This document shows, one piece after another, positions 10,008 through 18,097 of a DNA stretch of 64,000 nt. The stretch covers positions 27,868 through 91,867 of the forward strand of contig JAIRUQ010000015.1 in assembly GCA_031254315.1 (NCBI GenBank), given 5' to 3'. Numbering within the stretch: position 1 is the stretch's first letter; each line of letters opens with the position of its first letter. The position numbers were made by a program, and so were the translations under genes. Origin of the DNA: Treponema sp. (GTDB lineage: Bacteria; Spirochaetota; Spirochaetia; Treponematales; Breznakiellaceae). Below the pieces are notes generated by a model. That model made no database searches and was not told the origin of the DNA. It saw nothing but the letters and a program-made list of their open reading frames with translations.

Positions 10008-11984
10008 CTAAAAAAGCTCCCCCTGCGCCGGCGTATCTTTAGCGTTTGAAATCAGTTTCAAGAACTCTTCCTCATCAATAATTTTGATTCCTAATTCATT
10101 GGCTTTTTTGTTTTTGGAAGAGCCGGAACTTATGTCATTTGTAACAAGATAGGAAAGTCCTTTTACTACCGAAGATTTTGCCTGCGCTCCAAGAGATTTT
10201 ATTTTTTCTTCGGCTTCACTCCTCTTCATAGTTTTTAGCTCTCCTGTAAAACAGAAAGAAAGTGAGCGCAGAGGTTGGGAACCTTCCGGCGGCGGCTCTA
10301 AAATTGAAATTACGCCTGTTTTTAATACCGCATCCATTTCGCGCGTACACTCTTTTAGCCCTTCTACGATGACTAAGGCGGTTATTTCCCCAAGACCGTA
10401 AACGGCGCTTAAATCGGTAACAGAGGCGGCGCGAAGTTTTTCCAGAGTGTCAAAGCCGGAGAGCACGAGCTTTTCCATTGTTGTTTCGGCGACTCCTTCA
10501 AAGTCAAAACCGGCAACAAAGGCAGAAAGAGACAATTCCCGTTTTGTCTGAATATGACGGATCACTTTAGCGGCGGACAACTCCCCCATTCTGTCGTAGG
10601 CGGAAAGTTCCTCAGTCGTTAATTTGTACAATTCATGAATGTGCCTGATGTTCTTTTCAAATAACTGCCGCAGAAGTTTTTCGCCGAGTTCTCGGATATC
10701 AAGGACGGAAACCCACTTTTCTAATCTGTGTAAAAGACGCTTGGGACATTGAAGGTTGGGGCAGTAAAGCCTTGTTCCTCCGTCAACAAGTTCTGTATCG
10801 CAAGTGCCGCAGACTTTTGGAAAGTCAATTTCTTGAGTTTTTTCAGAAGACGGAACGGGGGCAAGCCCTTCGATCTTTGGAATTATTTCTCCGCGCTTTA
10901 CCACAGAAACCGCGGAGCCGATCTTTAGCCCCATAGCGCGAATCATATCCGGGTTGTTAAGGTTTGCCCGTTTTACGGTAGTTCCGGCAAGGCGTACAGG
11001 ATCGACAACTCCTATCGGCGTGTATGTCGCGCCCGATTCGCTCCAAATAACTTCACGAAGGACGCTGAACGCCGTTTCAAGTTCAAACTTAAAAGCGATC
11101 TGCTTTTCAGGGCGCGCTTTGCGAAGGTCAGCCATATCGGTCTCTACGTCCTTTACCACAAGACCGTCAATGTCAAAGGGGAGTTTTTCCCTGTTTTTTG
11201 CGGTCTCGTCACGGTAATCGATAATTTCCCAAGCTGTGGTAAAGGACTTTGTTTCTGTCGTTTGAAAGCCGCGCTTTTTTAACCAGTCGAGTTTTTGCAA
11301 TTCATCCTTAAAGAAACGGTCATCGTCAACGGCGGACGCGTCATAAACAATGAGATTTAAGTCCTCGCACCCCTGTCCGTCCTTACGGCGCATAATCCCG
11401 TTGGCGGCATTACGGCAGTTCGCCTTTGATTGGTATTTACTCTCCCAGACAGCGTGGGTCATGATTACCTCCCCCCTTACGCCGCCTGTAAACGAAACGT
11501 CAAGTTTGGAGACAGTGCCGCTCATGCGCCGCGCGTTAAAGGTAATCTCATCGCCTATAATGCCGTCCCCGCGTGTTACGGCTCTGATGAGCGTCCCTTT
11601 TTCATACTGCAATTCAAGACTCGCGCCGTCTAATTTATACTGAACGATGAATTTTTTCGTTAACCTAGTTTTTTCATTGGTTAACGGCGTGTTTTTTTGC
11701 GTCTCCATCCCCATTTTTTTCGCCCAGTCGATGAATTCTTGAGGGTTGGAAGCCTTATCCTGACTTCCCATAGGAATAAGGTGGCGTGCTTTGGGGAAAC
11801 CATCAACATCCGGTCCAGTCCCTATTTTTTTAAGCGCTGGGCTATCCGGGGACAGGGACTTTAATTCATCCCAAAGAAGGTCAAATTCCCCGTCTGAAAT
11901 TTCCGCTTCCCCATTGTAATACGACGCCTGATATTTTTTAATCAACTCCTCAAGTTCAGCTACTCTATCCTGCTTTGAGCTCAT
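10008..11984 (-). CDS. ligA: NAD-dependent DNA ligase LigA
   Basis: LigA seals nicks in DNA using NAD+. I place the start at ATG 11984 (658 aa), not at 12071 as in the ORF track, because the extra 29 residues (MPLCLCV...) are read from a dispersed repeat. Domain order from that start: Ia region (ISDGEFDLLWDEL); adenylation domain with the nucleophile Lys117 in KLDG; RGDG and FDIDGLVVKD motifs; OB fold with the TPIGVVDPV-x-LAGTTVKRA signature; a Cys4 zinc finger (CGTC...YCPNLQC); helix-hairpin-helix repeats; and a C-terminal BRCT (SFCFTGELKTMKR, YLVTND). Length is normal for LigA. A short insertion precedes the KLDG motif (residues about 95-112). The gene is monocistronic, and both flanks carry palindromic repeats. 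Confidence 0.95.
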   Translation of the reverse strand: MSSKQDRVAELEELIKKYQASYYNGEAEISDGEFDLLWDELKSLSPDSPALKKIGTGPDVDGFPKARHLIPMGSQDKASNPQEFIDWAKKMGMETQKNTPLTNEKTRLTKKFIVQYKLDGASLELQYEKGTLIRAVTRGDGIIGDEITFNARRMSGTVSKLDVSFTGGVRGEVIMTHAVWESKYQSKANCRNAANGIMRRKDGQGCEDLNLIVYDASAVDDDRFFKDELQKLDWLKKRGFQTTETKSFTTAWEIIDYRDETAKNREKLPFDIDGLVVKDVETDMADLRKARPEKQIAFKFELETAFSVLREVIWSESGATYTPIGVVDPVRLAGTTVKRANLNNPDMIRAMGLKIGSAVSVVKRGEIIPKIEGLAPVPSSEKTQEIDFPKVCGTCDTELVDGGTRLYCPNLQCPKRLLHRLEKWVSVLDIRELGEKLLRQLFEKNIRHIHELYKLTTEELSAYDRMGELSAAKVIRHIQTKRELSLSAFVAGFDFEGVAETTMEKLVLSGFDTLEKLRAASVTDLSAVYGLGEITALVIVEGLKECTREMDAVLKTGVISILEPPPEGSQPLRSLSFCFTGELKTMKRSEAEEKIKSLGAQAKSSVVKGLSYLVTNDISSGSSKNKKANELGIKIIDEEEFLKLISNAKDTPAQGELF

Positions 11985-12049
11985 GGGAGCATTATAGCAC
12001 ATTTTTCCCTTTAAGGCGCAAATCAAATACATACATTTGTCTGAATTAA

Positions 12050-12226
12050 TCACACAAAGGCACAAAGGCACAAAGGGGAAGAAGAAGGAGAAGTGAACAA
12101 CAGGTTGAGCGCATCCTTCATACTATTCCGTCTTTCCTTCCTCCATCTTCCTTCGTGCCTTTGTGCCTTTGTGTGAGTACATTCTTCATACTCTCCCCTC
12201 TTCCCTCCGTGTTCTCCGTGGTAAAA
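12050..12226. repeat. Compound dispersed palindromic repeat (CACAAAG arms plus CACGGAG half)
   Basis: Left arm has three tandem CACAAAGG units (12051-12075). Right arm is CTTCGTGCCTTTGTGCCTTTGTGTGA ending at 12176. A separate CCTCCGTGTTCTCCGTGGTAAA half-element follows at about 12205. The region lies between divergent ligA and purL. Its translation yields the spurious ORF 12050..12247 (HGEHGG, TKAQRHEG, LCLCAFV). Confidence 0.85.
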
Positions 12227-12285
12227 ATTCTTTTTGTATACGCACATGAGGAGGATACATATTCCCTAGAGCCCATTTAATATTG

Positions 12286-12302
12286 TATAATTTTAGGGAG
12301 GG
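12286..12302 (+). promoter_or_regulatory. purL -10 box and ribosome-binding site
   Basis: TATAAT at 12286-12291 is a consensus -10 (the -35 is weak, TTCCCT). It is followed by AGGGAGGGG, a strong Shine-Dalgarno sequence that fixes the purL ATG at 12308. Confidence 0.5.
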
Positions 12303-12307
12303 GAAAA

Positions 12308-15300
12308 ATGGGTGTCTTTGAAATTTATGTAGAAAAAAAACAGGCTTTCGCGCAGGAAGCAGTTTCTGTGGCGGCGGACTTACGGCTTGGACTTCAACTG
12401 GAAAGTATAACTTCTGTCAGGATCATAAACCGCTATTTCGCCGAGGGCATTTCCCAGGACGATTTTAACTCAGTCAAAAACACGATTTTTTCAGAGCCTC
12501 CTGTTGATATTGTCTATGATAAACTGCCGCCTTTTGACGAGGCGCGTGTTTTCGCGGTAGAGTTCCTTCCCGGTCAGTTTGACCAAAGAGCCGATTCCTG
12601 CGCCCAGTGTATATCTCTTGCTACGGGGAAAGAAAGACCGGTTATTCATTCATCGAAAATCTTCGCTTTGTACGGAAATATTGGCGATGAAGATTTTGTC
12701 CGTATTAAATCATGGCTTATAAACCCTGTTGAGAGCCGGCAGGCAGAAATGGAAAAACCGCATACCCTCGTTCAGAATTTCGCGGCTCCTAAAGACGTTG
12801 AGTTCATTGACGGGTTTAACGCTCTTTCTTCCGACAAACTTGAAGAGCTACGCAAGGAGATGAACCTTGCGATGGATTTATCCGACCTGCAGTTTTGTCA
12901 GGTTTATTTTCGTGACGAAGAAAAACGCGACCCTTCAGTAACGGAAATCCGTGTCCTTGACACATATTGGTCGGATCACTGCCGCCACACGACATTCTTA
13001 ACGGAGATTGAAGAGATACAAATTGACGATCCTCTCCTGCGCGAAAGTTACGGTAGGTATTTGTCATTGCGCTCATCTCTTGGTCGCTCAAAAAAGCCTG
13101 TTACTTTGATGGATATGGCTACGATAGGAGTGAAGGCTCTTAAAAAGAAAAAACTACTTTCTGATTTGGATGAATCACAGGAGATAAATGCCTGTTCTGT
13201 AAAAATAAAAGTTGATGTTGACGGCAAGAATCAGGACTGGCTTTTAATGTTCAAAAACGAAACACACAACCACCCCACAGAAATTGAACCGTTTGGCGGA
13301 GCGGCTACCTGTCTTGGAGGGGCGATACGCGATCCACTCTCCGGGCGCGCCTTTGTCTATCAGGCTATGCGCGTAACAGGAGCGGGAAATCCTCTGCAAG
13401 GTTCCTCCTCTACCCTGCCCGGTAAGTTGCCACAGCGAAAAATTTGCCGTACTGCCGCGGCAGGTTACAGTTCATATGGTAATCAGATTGGACTTGCCAC
13501 AGGCATGGTGAATGAAATTTATCATACGGGATATGTCGCTAAACGTATGGAAATAGGCGCTGTTATAGGAGCCGCTCCCGCAAAAAATGTTGTAAGAAAA
13601 ACTCCGTCCCCTTCTGATGTTGTGATCCTCCTTGGCGGCAGAACAGGGCGCGACGGTATTGGGGGCGCGACAGGCTCATCAAAATCACACACGTCAACTT
13701 CTCTTGAAACTTGCGGCGCGGATGTTCAAAAAGGGAACGCCCCCGAAGAGCGAAAAATACAGCGGCTTTTTCGTAATCCTTCTGCCACACGTTTAATAAA
13801 ACGTTGTAACGATTTTGGCGCGGGAGGCGTAAGCGTCTCTGTAGGTGAAATCGCTGACGGTCTTTTAATTGACTTAAACAAGGTATTAAAAAAATACGAA
13901 GGTCTTGACGGAACTGAACTTGCAATAAGCGAAAGTCAGGAGAGGATGTCCATTGTTACGGCAAAAGAGGATGCCTCTGATTTTATTGCGTTAGCCGCTA
14001 ATGAAAATCTTGAAGCTGAGATTATTGCGGAAGTTACTAAGGAGCCGCGTCTTGTAATGAAATGGAACGGAAAAACAATAGTTGACATTTCAAGGGAATT
14101 GCTAAATTCCAACGGCGCAAAAAAATATGCTAAAGTGCGCGTAACAAAACCGCAGGCGATAACCAGCGAAAATCGTGTTTTGAACGAGAAAGAACTTGAA
14201 GATTTTATCGCAAGCATTAATATATGTTCGCAAAAAGGGCTTTTGGATCGTTTTGATTCATCTATAGGAGCCGCTACAGCCATCGCTCCTTTTGGCGGTA
14301 AATATCAGCTTACGCCCGCCCAGACAATGGCGGCTAAAATACCCGTATTGAACGGAGAGACAAAAACGTTCTCTCTTATGTCATGGGGCTTTGATCCGGA
14401 GATTTCAACTGTAAGTCCGTATCATGGTTCTGTTTTCGCGGTTGTTTTTTCTGTCGCTAAGATTATAGCTTCCGGCGGGCGCAGAAGCAAATGCCGCCTG
14501 ACATTTCAGGAGTATTTTGAAAGGTTACGCGACGATTCTGTACGCTGGGGAAAGCCTGTAGCCGCTTTGCTTGGAGCGTTAGACGCACAGATCGGTCTTG
14601 AAACCGCGGCAATCGGCGGTAAGGATTCGATGTCCGGCAGTTTTGAGAATATTGATGTTCCTCCTACTCTTGTTTCATTTGCGGTTTCTACAATAAAAAT
14701 TGATAACATTATAACGCCGGAATTCAAAAAACCGGACAGTTTAGTTTTTCTCATAAAACCGCCGTTTTCTGTGTATGAAAAGCCGAATTTTGCCGCAATT
14801 CGCGCATATTTTGACACTGTTGAAAAACTTATCGCGAAGGGAAAAATCCTTTCCGCGTGGGCGGTCGGCTCCGGCGGCACTGCGGAAGCTATAATTAAAA
14901 TGTGTTTTGGCAACCGTATCGGTTTTTTCGCGGAAACAGAGCTTTTTTCCGGTTGCGGTTTTTGCGGTTTTATCGTGGAAACGGAAGAACCATTGCGAAT
15001 AAAGAGCGAATATTTAGGCTCTACAACAAAAGAGTATACACTTAGAACAAAATCTTTTAAAATTGAGTTGGAAAAACTGCAATCTTCATGGGAAAACACA
15101 TTAGAACCTGTTTATCCGTATTTGATAAAACAAGAAGGAAAAACTGAGAGTTTTTATTACAAGCATGAACATACTCCAACTTTATCAAACAAGAAAACAG
15201 GACGCTCAAAACCAACATTTATAATACCGGTTTTCCCCGGCACAAACAGCGAATATGACACCGCAAGAGCGATAGAAAAAGCCGGAGGAACAGCAAAAAT

Positions 15301-16006
15301 ATTTGTTATACGAAATCTAAGCTCTTCTGATATAGCGCAAAGTGTTAAAGAATTCACAAAAGAGGTAAGAGGCGCACAGGCTATTGTTTTTCCCGGAGGA
15401 TTTTCAGGCGGCGATGAACCCGATGGCTCCGGCAAGTTTATAACGGCTTTTATTCGCAATCCAGCGGTTTCAGACGCTGTAACGGAGCTATTGCAAAACC
15501 GCGACGGTCTTATCTGCGGAATATGTAACGGTTTTCAAGCACTTATAAAATTGGGTCTTGTGCCTTACGGACAAATACGCGCGATGACGGAAGACTCCCC
15601 TACTCTTACCTTTAACACAATCGGAAGACATCAGTCTGTGCTTGTTAATACAAAAATAGTTTCAAACAAATCCCCTTGGCTGTCCCACCTTGAATTAGGT
15701 TCACAGTACATTGTCCCGATTTCTCACGGCGAAGGACGCTTTATCGCTGATGAAACTCTTATCCGCTCCCTTGCGTCTAACGGACAAATCGCGACACAGT
15801 ATGTGGATTTTGACGGCAATTCATCGCAGGATATACGTTTTAATCCTAACAATTCATTCTTTGCAGTAGAAGGCATAACATCCCCCGACGGACGCGTCTT
15901 TGGCAGAATGGCACATAACGAACGTTTTGATGTTGGTCTTTATAAAAATATTCCGGGAATACGCAAAATGGACATCTTCGCAGGCGCAGTTTTATATTTC
16001 AGCTAA
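12308..16006 (+). CDS. purL: Phosphoribosylformylglycinamidine synthase, single-chain
   Basis: Catalyses the glutamine-dependent conversion of FGAR to FGAM, step 4 of purine synthesis. At 1232 residues it is the large single-chain form, with N-terminal PurS-like region, two AIRS-type synthetase halves and a C-terminal glutaminase. Visible motifs are the linker and ATP site (DTYWSDHCRHTTF, FKNETHNHPTEIEPFGGAATCLGG), the second half (GGKDSMSGSF) and a class-I glutamine amidotransferase (IPVFPGTNSEYDTARA, FPGGFSGGDE, nucleophile Cys1073 in CGICNGFQ). The start is supported by an AGGGAGGGG site. purH lies convergently downstream, separated only by a palindromic repeat. Long antisense ORFs over this gene are shadows. 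Confidence 0.96.
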   Translation: MGVFEIYVEKKQAFAQEAVSVAADLRLGLQLESITSVRIINRYFAEGISQDDFNSVKNTIFSEPPVDIVYDKLPPFDEARVFAVEFLPGQFDQRADSCAQCISLATGKERPVIHSSKIFALYGNIGDEDFVRIKSWLINPVESRQAEMEKPHTLVQNFAAPKDVEFIDGFNALSSDKLEELRKEMNLAMDLSDLQFCQVYFRDEEKRDPSVTEIRVLDTYWSDHCRHTTFLTEIEEIQIDDPLLRESYGRYLSLRSSLGRSKKPVTLMDMATIGVKALKKKKLLSDLDESQEINACSVKIKVDVDGKNQDWLLMFKNETHNHPTEIEPFGGAATCLGGAIRDPLSGRAFVYQAMRVTGAGNPLQGSSSTLPGKLPQRKICRTAAAGYSSYGNQIGLATGMVNEIYHTGYVAKRMEIGAVIGAAPAKNVVRKTPSPSDVVILLGGRTGRDGIGGATGSSKSHTSTSLETCGADVQKGNAPEERKIQRLFRNPSATRLIKRCNDFGAGGVSVSVGEIADGLLIDLNKVLKKYEGLDGTELAISESQERMSIVTAKEDASDFIALAANENLEAEIIAEVTKEPRLVMKWNGKTIVDISRELLNSNGAKKYAKVRVTKPQAITSENRVLNEKELEDFIASINICSQKGLLDRFDSSIGAATAIAPFGGKYQLTPAQTMAAKIPVLNGETKTFSLMSWGFDPEISTVSPYHGSVFAVVFSVAKIIASGGRRSKCRLTFQEYFERLRDDSVRWGKPVAALLGALDAQIGLETAAIGGKDSMSGSFENIDVPPTLVSFAVSTIKIDNIITPEFKKPDSLVFLIKPPFSVYEKPNFAAIRAYFDTVEKLIAKGKILSAWAVGSGGTAEAIIKMCFGNRIGFFAETELFSGCGFCGFIVETEEPLRIKSEYLGSTTKEYTLRTKSFKIELEKLQSSWENTLEPVYPYLIKQEGKTESFYYKHEHTPTLSNKKTGRSKPTFIIPVFPGTNSEYDTARAIEKAGGTAKIFVIRNLSSSDIAQSVKEFTKEVRGAQAIVFPGGFSGGDEPDGSGKFITAFIRNPAVSDAVTELLQNRDGLICGICNGFQALIKLGLVPYGQIRAMTEDSPTLTFNTIGRHQSVLVNTKIVSNKSPWLSHLELGSQYIVPISHGEGRFIADETLIRSLASNGQIATQYVDFDGNSSQDIRFNPNNSFFAVEGITSPDGRVFGRMAHNERFDVGLYKNIPGIRKMDIFAGAVLYFS

Positions 16007-16026
16007 TGTTATTTCAAGAAGAAAAA

Positions 16027-16098
16027 ACCACGGAGGACACGGAGAACACGGAGTTCTGATTAGCTTTCTTCCTCTTCCTCCGTGAACTCCGTGGTTAA
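16027..16098. repeat. Dispersed palindromic intergenic repeat, CACGGAG type
   Basis: ACCACGGAGGACACGGAG with a third unit on the left is answered by CCTCCGTGAACTCCGTGGTTAA on the right. It is the only sequence between the convergent purL and purH stops, so as RNA it would form a strong hairpin at both 3' ends and could act as a bidirectional terminator or 3'-end stabiliser. Confidence 0.85.
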
Positions 16099-16112
16099 TA
16101 TTCTTATTGGTA

Positions 16113-17750
16113 CTAATGCTTGAAATGCCGCAAACCTGTGAACACCATCGCTATTCCGTGTTTATCGCAGGCTTCGATTGACAGTTTATCGTTCATGGAG
16201 CCGCCGGGCTGTATGATTGCTTTTATCCCCGCTTTTGCCGCGGCGTCAACGACATCCGCAAACGGGAAGAACGCGTCAGAGGCGAGAACTCTCGAAGGAA
16301 GGCTGTCTCTCCATGGACTTCCTCCGGTATCAGCCGACTCTTTTGTCGCGGCATCCATAACAGCGGCGCTTCTTTCCAAAGCGTGAATTGTGGGCCAGAT
16401 TCTGTTAACCTGCCCGCCGCCAATTCCTGTCGCAGAAAGCTCTTTTACGATCATTATCGCGTTTGATTTTACAAATGTTACGGCTCTCATGCCAAAGATC
16501 ATGTCGGCTATGTCCCGCTGTTCAGGAGCGGTTTTTGTTACAACTTCCCACTTGTCAAGAAGGCTTAAATCTCTTTGTTGAACTAAAAGACCGCCGTCAA
16601 CGGCAATACATTCGTGCGCTTCTTTTGGCGCTTTTCTTATTCTGATAACGCGAAGGTTCTTTTTCTTTTTAAGGATTTCAAGCGCTTCATCATCAAAGTC
16701 AGGGGCGGCGACAATCTCTAAAAACAACTCGCCAAGTTTAAAAGCGACAGCCTTATCAACCTTTGTATTACAGGCGATTATGCCGCCAAAAATTGATACG
16801 CGATCGCACGCGAAAACTTTTTCATAAGCCTCATGCAATGTGTCCCCAAGCGCGATTCCACAGGGGGTGTTATGCTTTACCGCAACACAGCAGATTTTTC
16901 CGCTTGAGACAGCGGAAGGAATAAGGCGCTTAATTTCGTCCTCTCCTGCCGGCATCGTCCCGTCTGCAGACAGCCCAAATGCGCAACACGCTTTCCAAGC
17001 TACATCAAGGTCTCTGATATTGTTATAACCCAATTCTTTGCCGTTCAATTGCTCAAAACCGTCAAGCGCACCGGGACGGTCGGTATTCAGGTAAAGAGCC
17101 GCCGACTGATGCCCATTTTCCCCGTAACGCAGAGACTGCCCCATTTTAAGGGAAACCGGCAGGAATCTTGGGTATTCCTCGTCTAACAGATAGCGGGCAA
17201 TCGCGGCATCATAAGCGGAAGTTAAATCGAACACTTTACCGGCAAGCCGCTTCTTAAACTCCAGCGGCACTTGTCCGGCTTTTATTCCGCTTATCGCTTC
17301 GTTATAATCCGCCGGGTCTGTAAGGACAATTACATCGCGGAAATTCTTGGCGGCTGAGCGCAACATTCCCGGTCCGCCAATATCGATAAATTCAATGGTT
17401 TCTTCGTTTGAAAGCCCTGCTTGCACCTTTTCAAAGAAAGGATATAGATTGACGCAGACAAGGTCGATAGGCTCAAGTTTCTGAGTTTTTAGGGTCTCAA
17501 GGTGGCTTGGAACGTCCCTGCGAGCCAAAATACCGGCATGAATCGCCGGATGAAGCGTTTTTACGCGTCCGTCAAGGCACTCAGGAAAGCCTGTAACCGC
17601 TGAAACATCCGTAACAGGGATTTTATTCTCTTGCAGGTATTTGGAAGTACCGCCTGTCGAAATTATCTCCCATCCACCGGTGTGCAAAAATTCAGCAAGA
17701 TCAAGGATGCCGTCCTTATAAAAAACACTAACAAGCGCCCGTTTCTTCAT
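16113..17750 (-). CDS. purH: Bifunctional AICAR formyltransferase / IMP cyclohydrolase
   Basis: Performs the last two steps of IMP synthesis. The 545-residue protein has an N-terminal MGS-like IMP cyclohydrolase domain (ISTGGTSKYLQENKIPVTDV, FPECLDGRVKTLHPAIHAGIL) and a C-terminal transformylase domain (SLRYGENGHQSAALY; VAVKHNTPCGIA, containing the conserved Lys-His; FVKSNAIMIVK; FFPFADVVDAAAKAGIKAIIQPGGS). Length is normal (about 520-540). The ATG is preceded by GAGGTG. It faces purL tail to tail, so two purine genes are adjacent but transcribed separately. tRNA-Leu lies 64 bp upstream on the same strand and may share its transcript. Confidence 0.96.
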   Translation of the reverse strand: MKKRALVSVFYKDGILDLAEFLHTGGWEIISTGGTSKYLQENKIPVTDVSAVTGFPECLDGRVKTLHPAIHAGILARRDVPSHLETLKTQKLEPIDLVCVNLYPFFEKVQAGLSNEETIEFIDIGGPGMLRSAAKNFRDVIVLTDPADYNEAISGIKAGQVPLEFKKRLAGKVFDLTSAYDAAIARYLLDEEYPRFLPVSLKMGQSLRYGENGHQSAALYLNTDRPGALDGFEQLNGKELGYNNIRDLDVAWKACCAFGLSADGTMPAGEDEIKRLIPSAVSSGKICCVAVKHNTPCGIALGDTLHEAYEKVFACDRVSIFGGIIACNTKVDKAVAFKLGELFLEIVAAPDFDDEALEILKKKKNLRVIRIRKAPKEAHECIAVDGGLLVQQRDLSLLDKWEVVTKTAPEQRDIADMIFGMRAVTFVKSNAIMIVKELSATGIGGGQVNRIWPTIHALERSAAVMDAATKESADTGGSPWRDSLPSRVLASDAFFPFADVVDAAAKAGIKAIIQPGGSMNDKLSIEACDKHGIAMVFTGLRHFKH

Positions 17751-17814
17751 GTTATTTCACCTCAAAATAAGCATTGCGGTCTAGCATTTCGCAATTAAGC
17801 CGTAAAAAGATTTT

Positions 17815-17896
17815 TGCGGCCTAGAAGACTTGAACTTCCATGCCTCTCGGCACCAGCACCTCAAGCTGGCGTGTCTACCAGTTCCACCAAGGCCGC
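17815..17896 (-). tRNA. tRNA-Leu (anticodon GAG)
   Basis: The minus strand folds into a full cloverleaf. The acceptor is GCGGCCT/AGGCCGC with discriminator A, the D arm contains GGTAGACAC, the anticodon arm is CCAGC-TTGAGGT-GCTGG giving GAG, there is a class II variable arm, and the T loop is GTTCAAG. Length is 82 nt. CCA is not encoded. An 11-base near-copy of its 3' end (one mismatch) occurs 33 bp downstream at 17774-17784. Confidence 0.95.
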
Positions 17897-17905
17897 AGGA
17901 ATACT

Positions 17906-18020
17906 GACTTTAGAGAGAACCCGGTTGGTTCTCTCTAAAGTCTTGCATTTTTTCAGGCTAAAGCCTTACAAAAATGCGATTTCCTAAGGTAATTTTTCAG
18001 AAACTGAAGTTTCTGAAAAA
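17906..18020. ncRNA. Three-stem structured element, copy 1
   Basis: Three successive inverted repeats: a 16-bp stem GACTTTAGAGAGAACC with 5-nt loop; a stem closed by GCATTTT/AAAATGC with an internal AGGCT/AGCCT; and a 13-bp stem TTTTTCAGAAACT/AGTTTCTGAAAAA. A second copy lies at 50692-50808. Stem bases that differ between copies change on both sides, so pairing is preserved while loops stay constant. It lies between tRNA-Leu (minus) and the ankyrin gene (plus); which strand is transcribed is unknown. It may be a small RNA, a leader element or a REP-like DNA element. The type assigned here is provisional. Confidence 0.6.
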
Positions 18021-18097
18021 CCTCGTTATATTTTTATCAAAAATCAGTATTTCTGTCAATCCCTAATACCCTAATCTTTTTTTGCCGATGATAAAAT

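Noticed and set aside
10008-11984. Possible absence of LigA domains suggesting a non-essential LigB-like ligase
   Set aside because: The Ia region, zinc finger, helix-hairpin-helix and BRCT domains are all visible, so it is an ordinary LigA.
11985-12071. N-terminal extension of ligA
   Set aside because: The 29 extra residues are repeat-derived and not LigA-like; ATG 11984 gives the normal N-terminus.
12050-12247. 65-aa minus-strand ORF (HGEHGG...LCLCAFV) as a gene
   Set aside because: It is read entirely from the palindromic repeat between ligA and purL; similar translations come from each copy of the repeat.
14506-15099. 197-aa antisense ORF over purL
   Set aside because: No ribosome site, no family resemblance, and it follows purL codon phase; the same holds for 13936-14283, 13563-13925 and 15157-15459.
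17774-17784. Displaced 3' end of tRNA-Leu (TTGCGGTCTAG against TTGCGGCCTAG)
   Set aside because: Only 11 bases with one mismatch and no hairpin element between; too short to claim as a third integration footprint.
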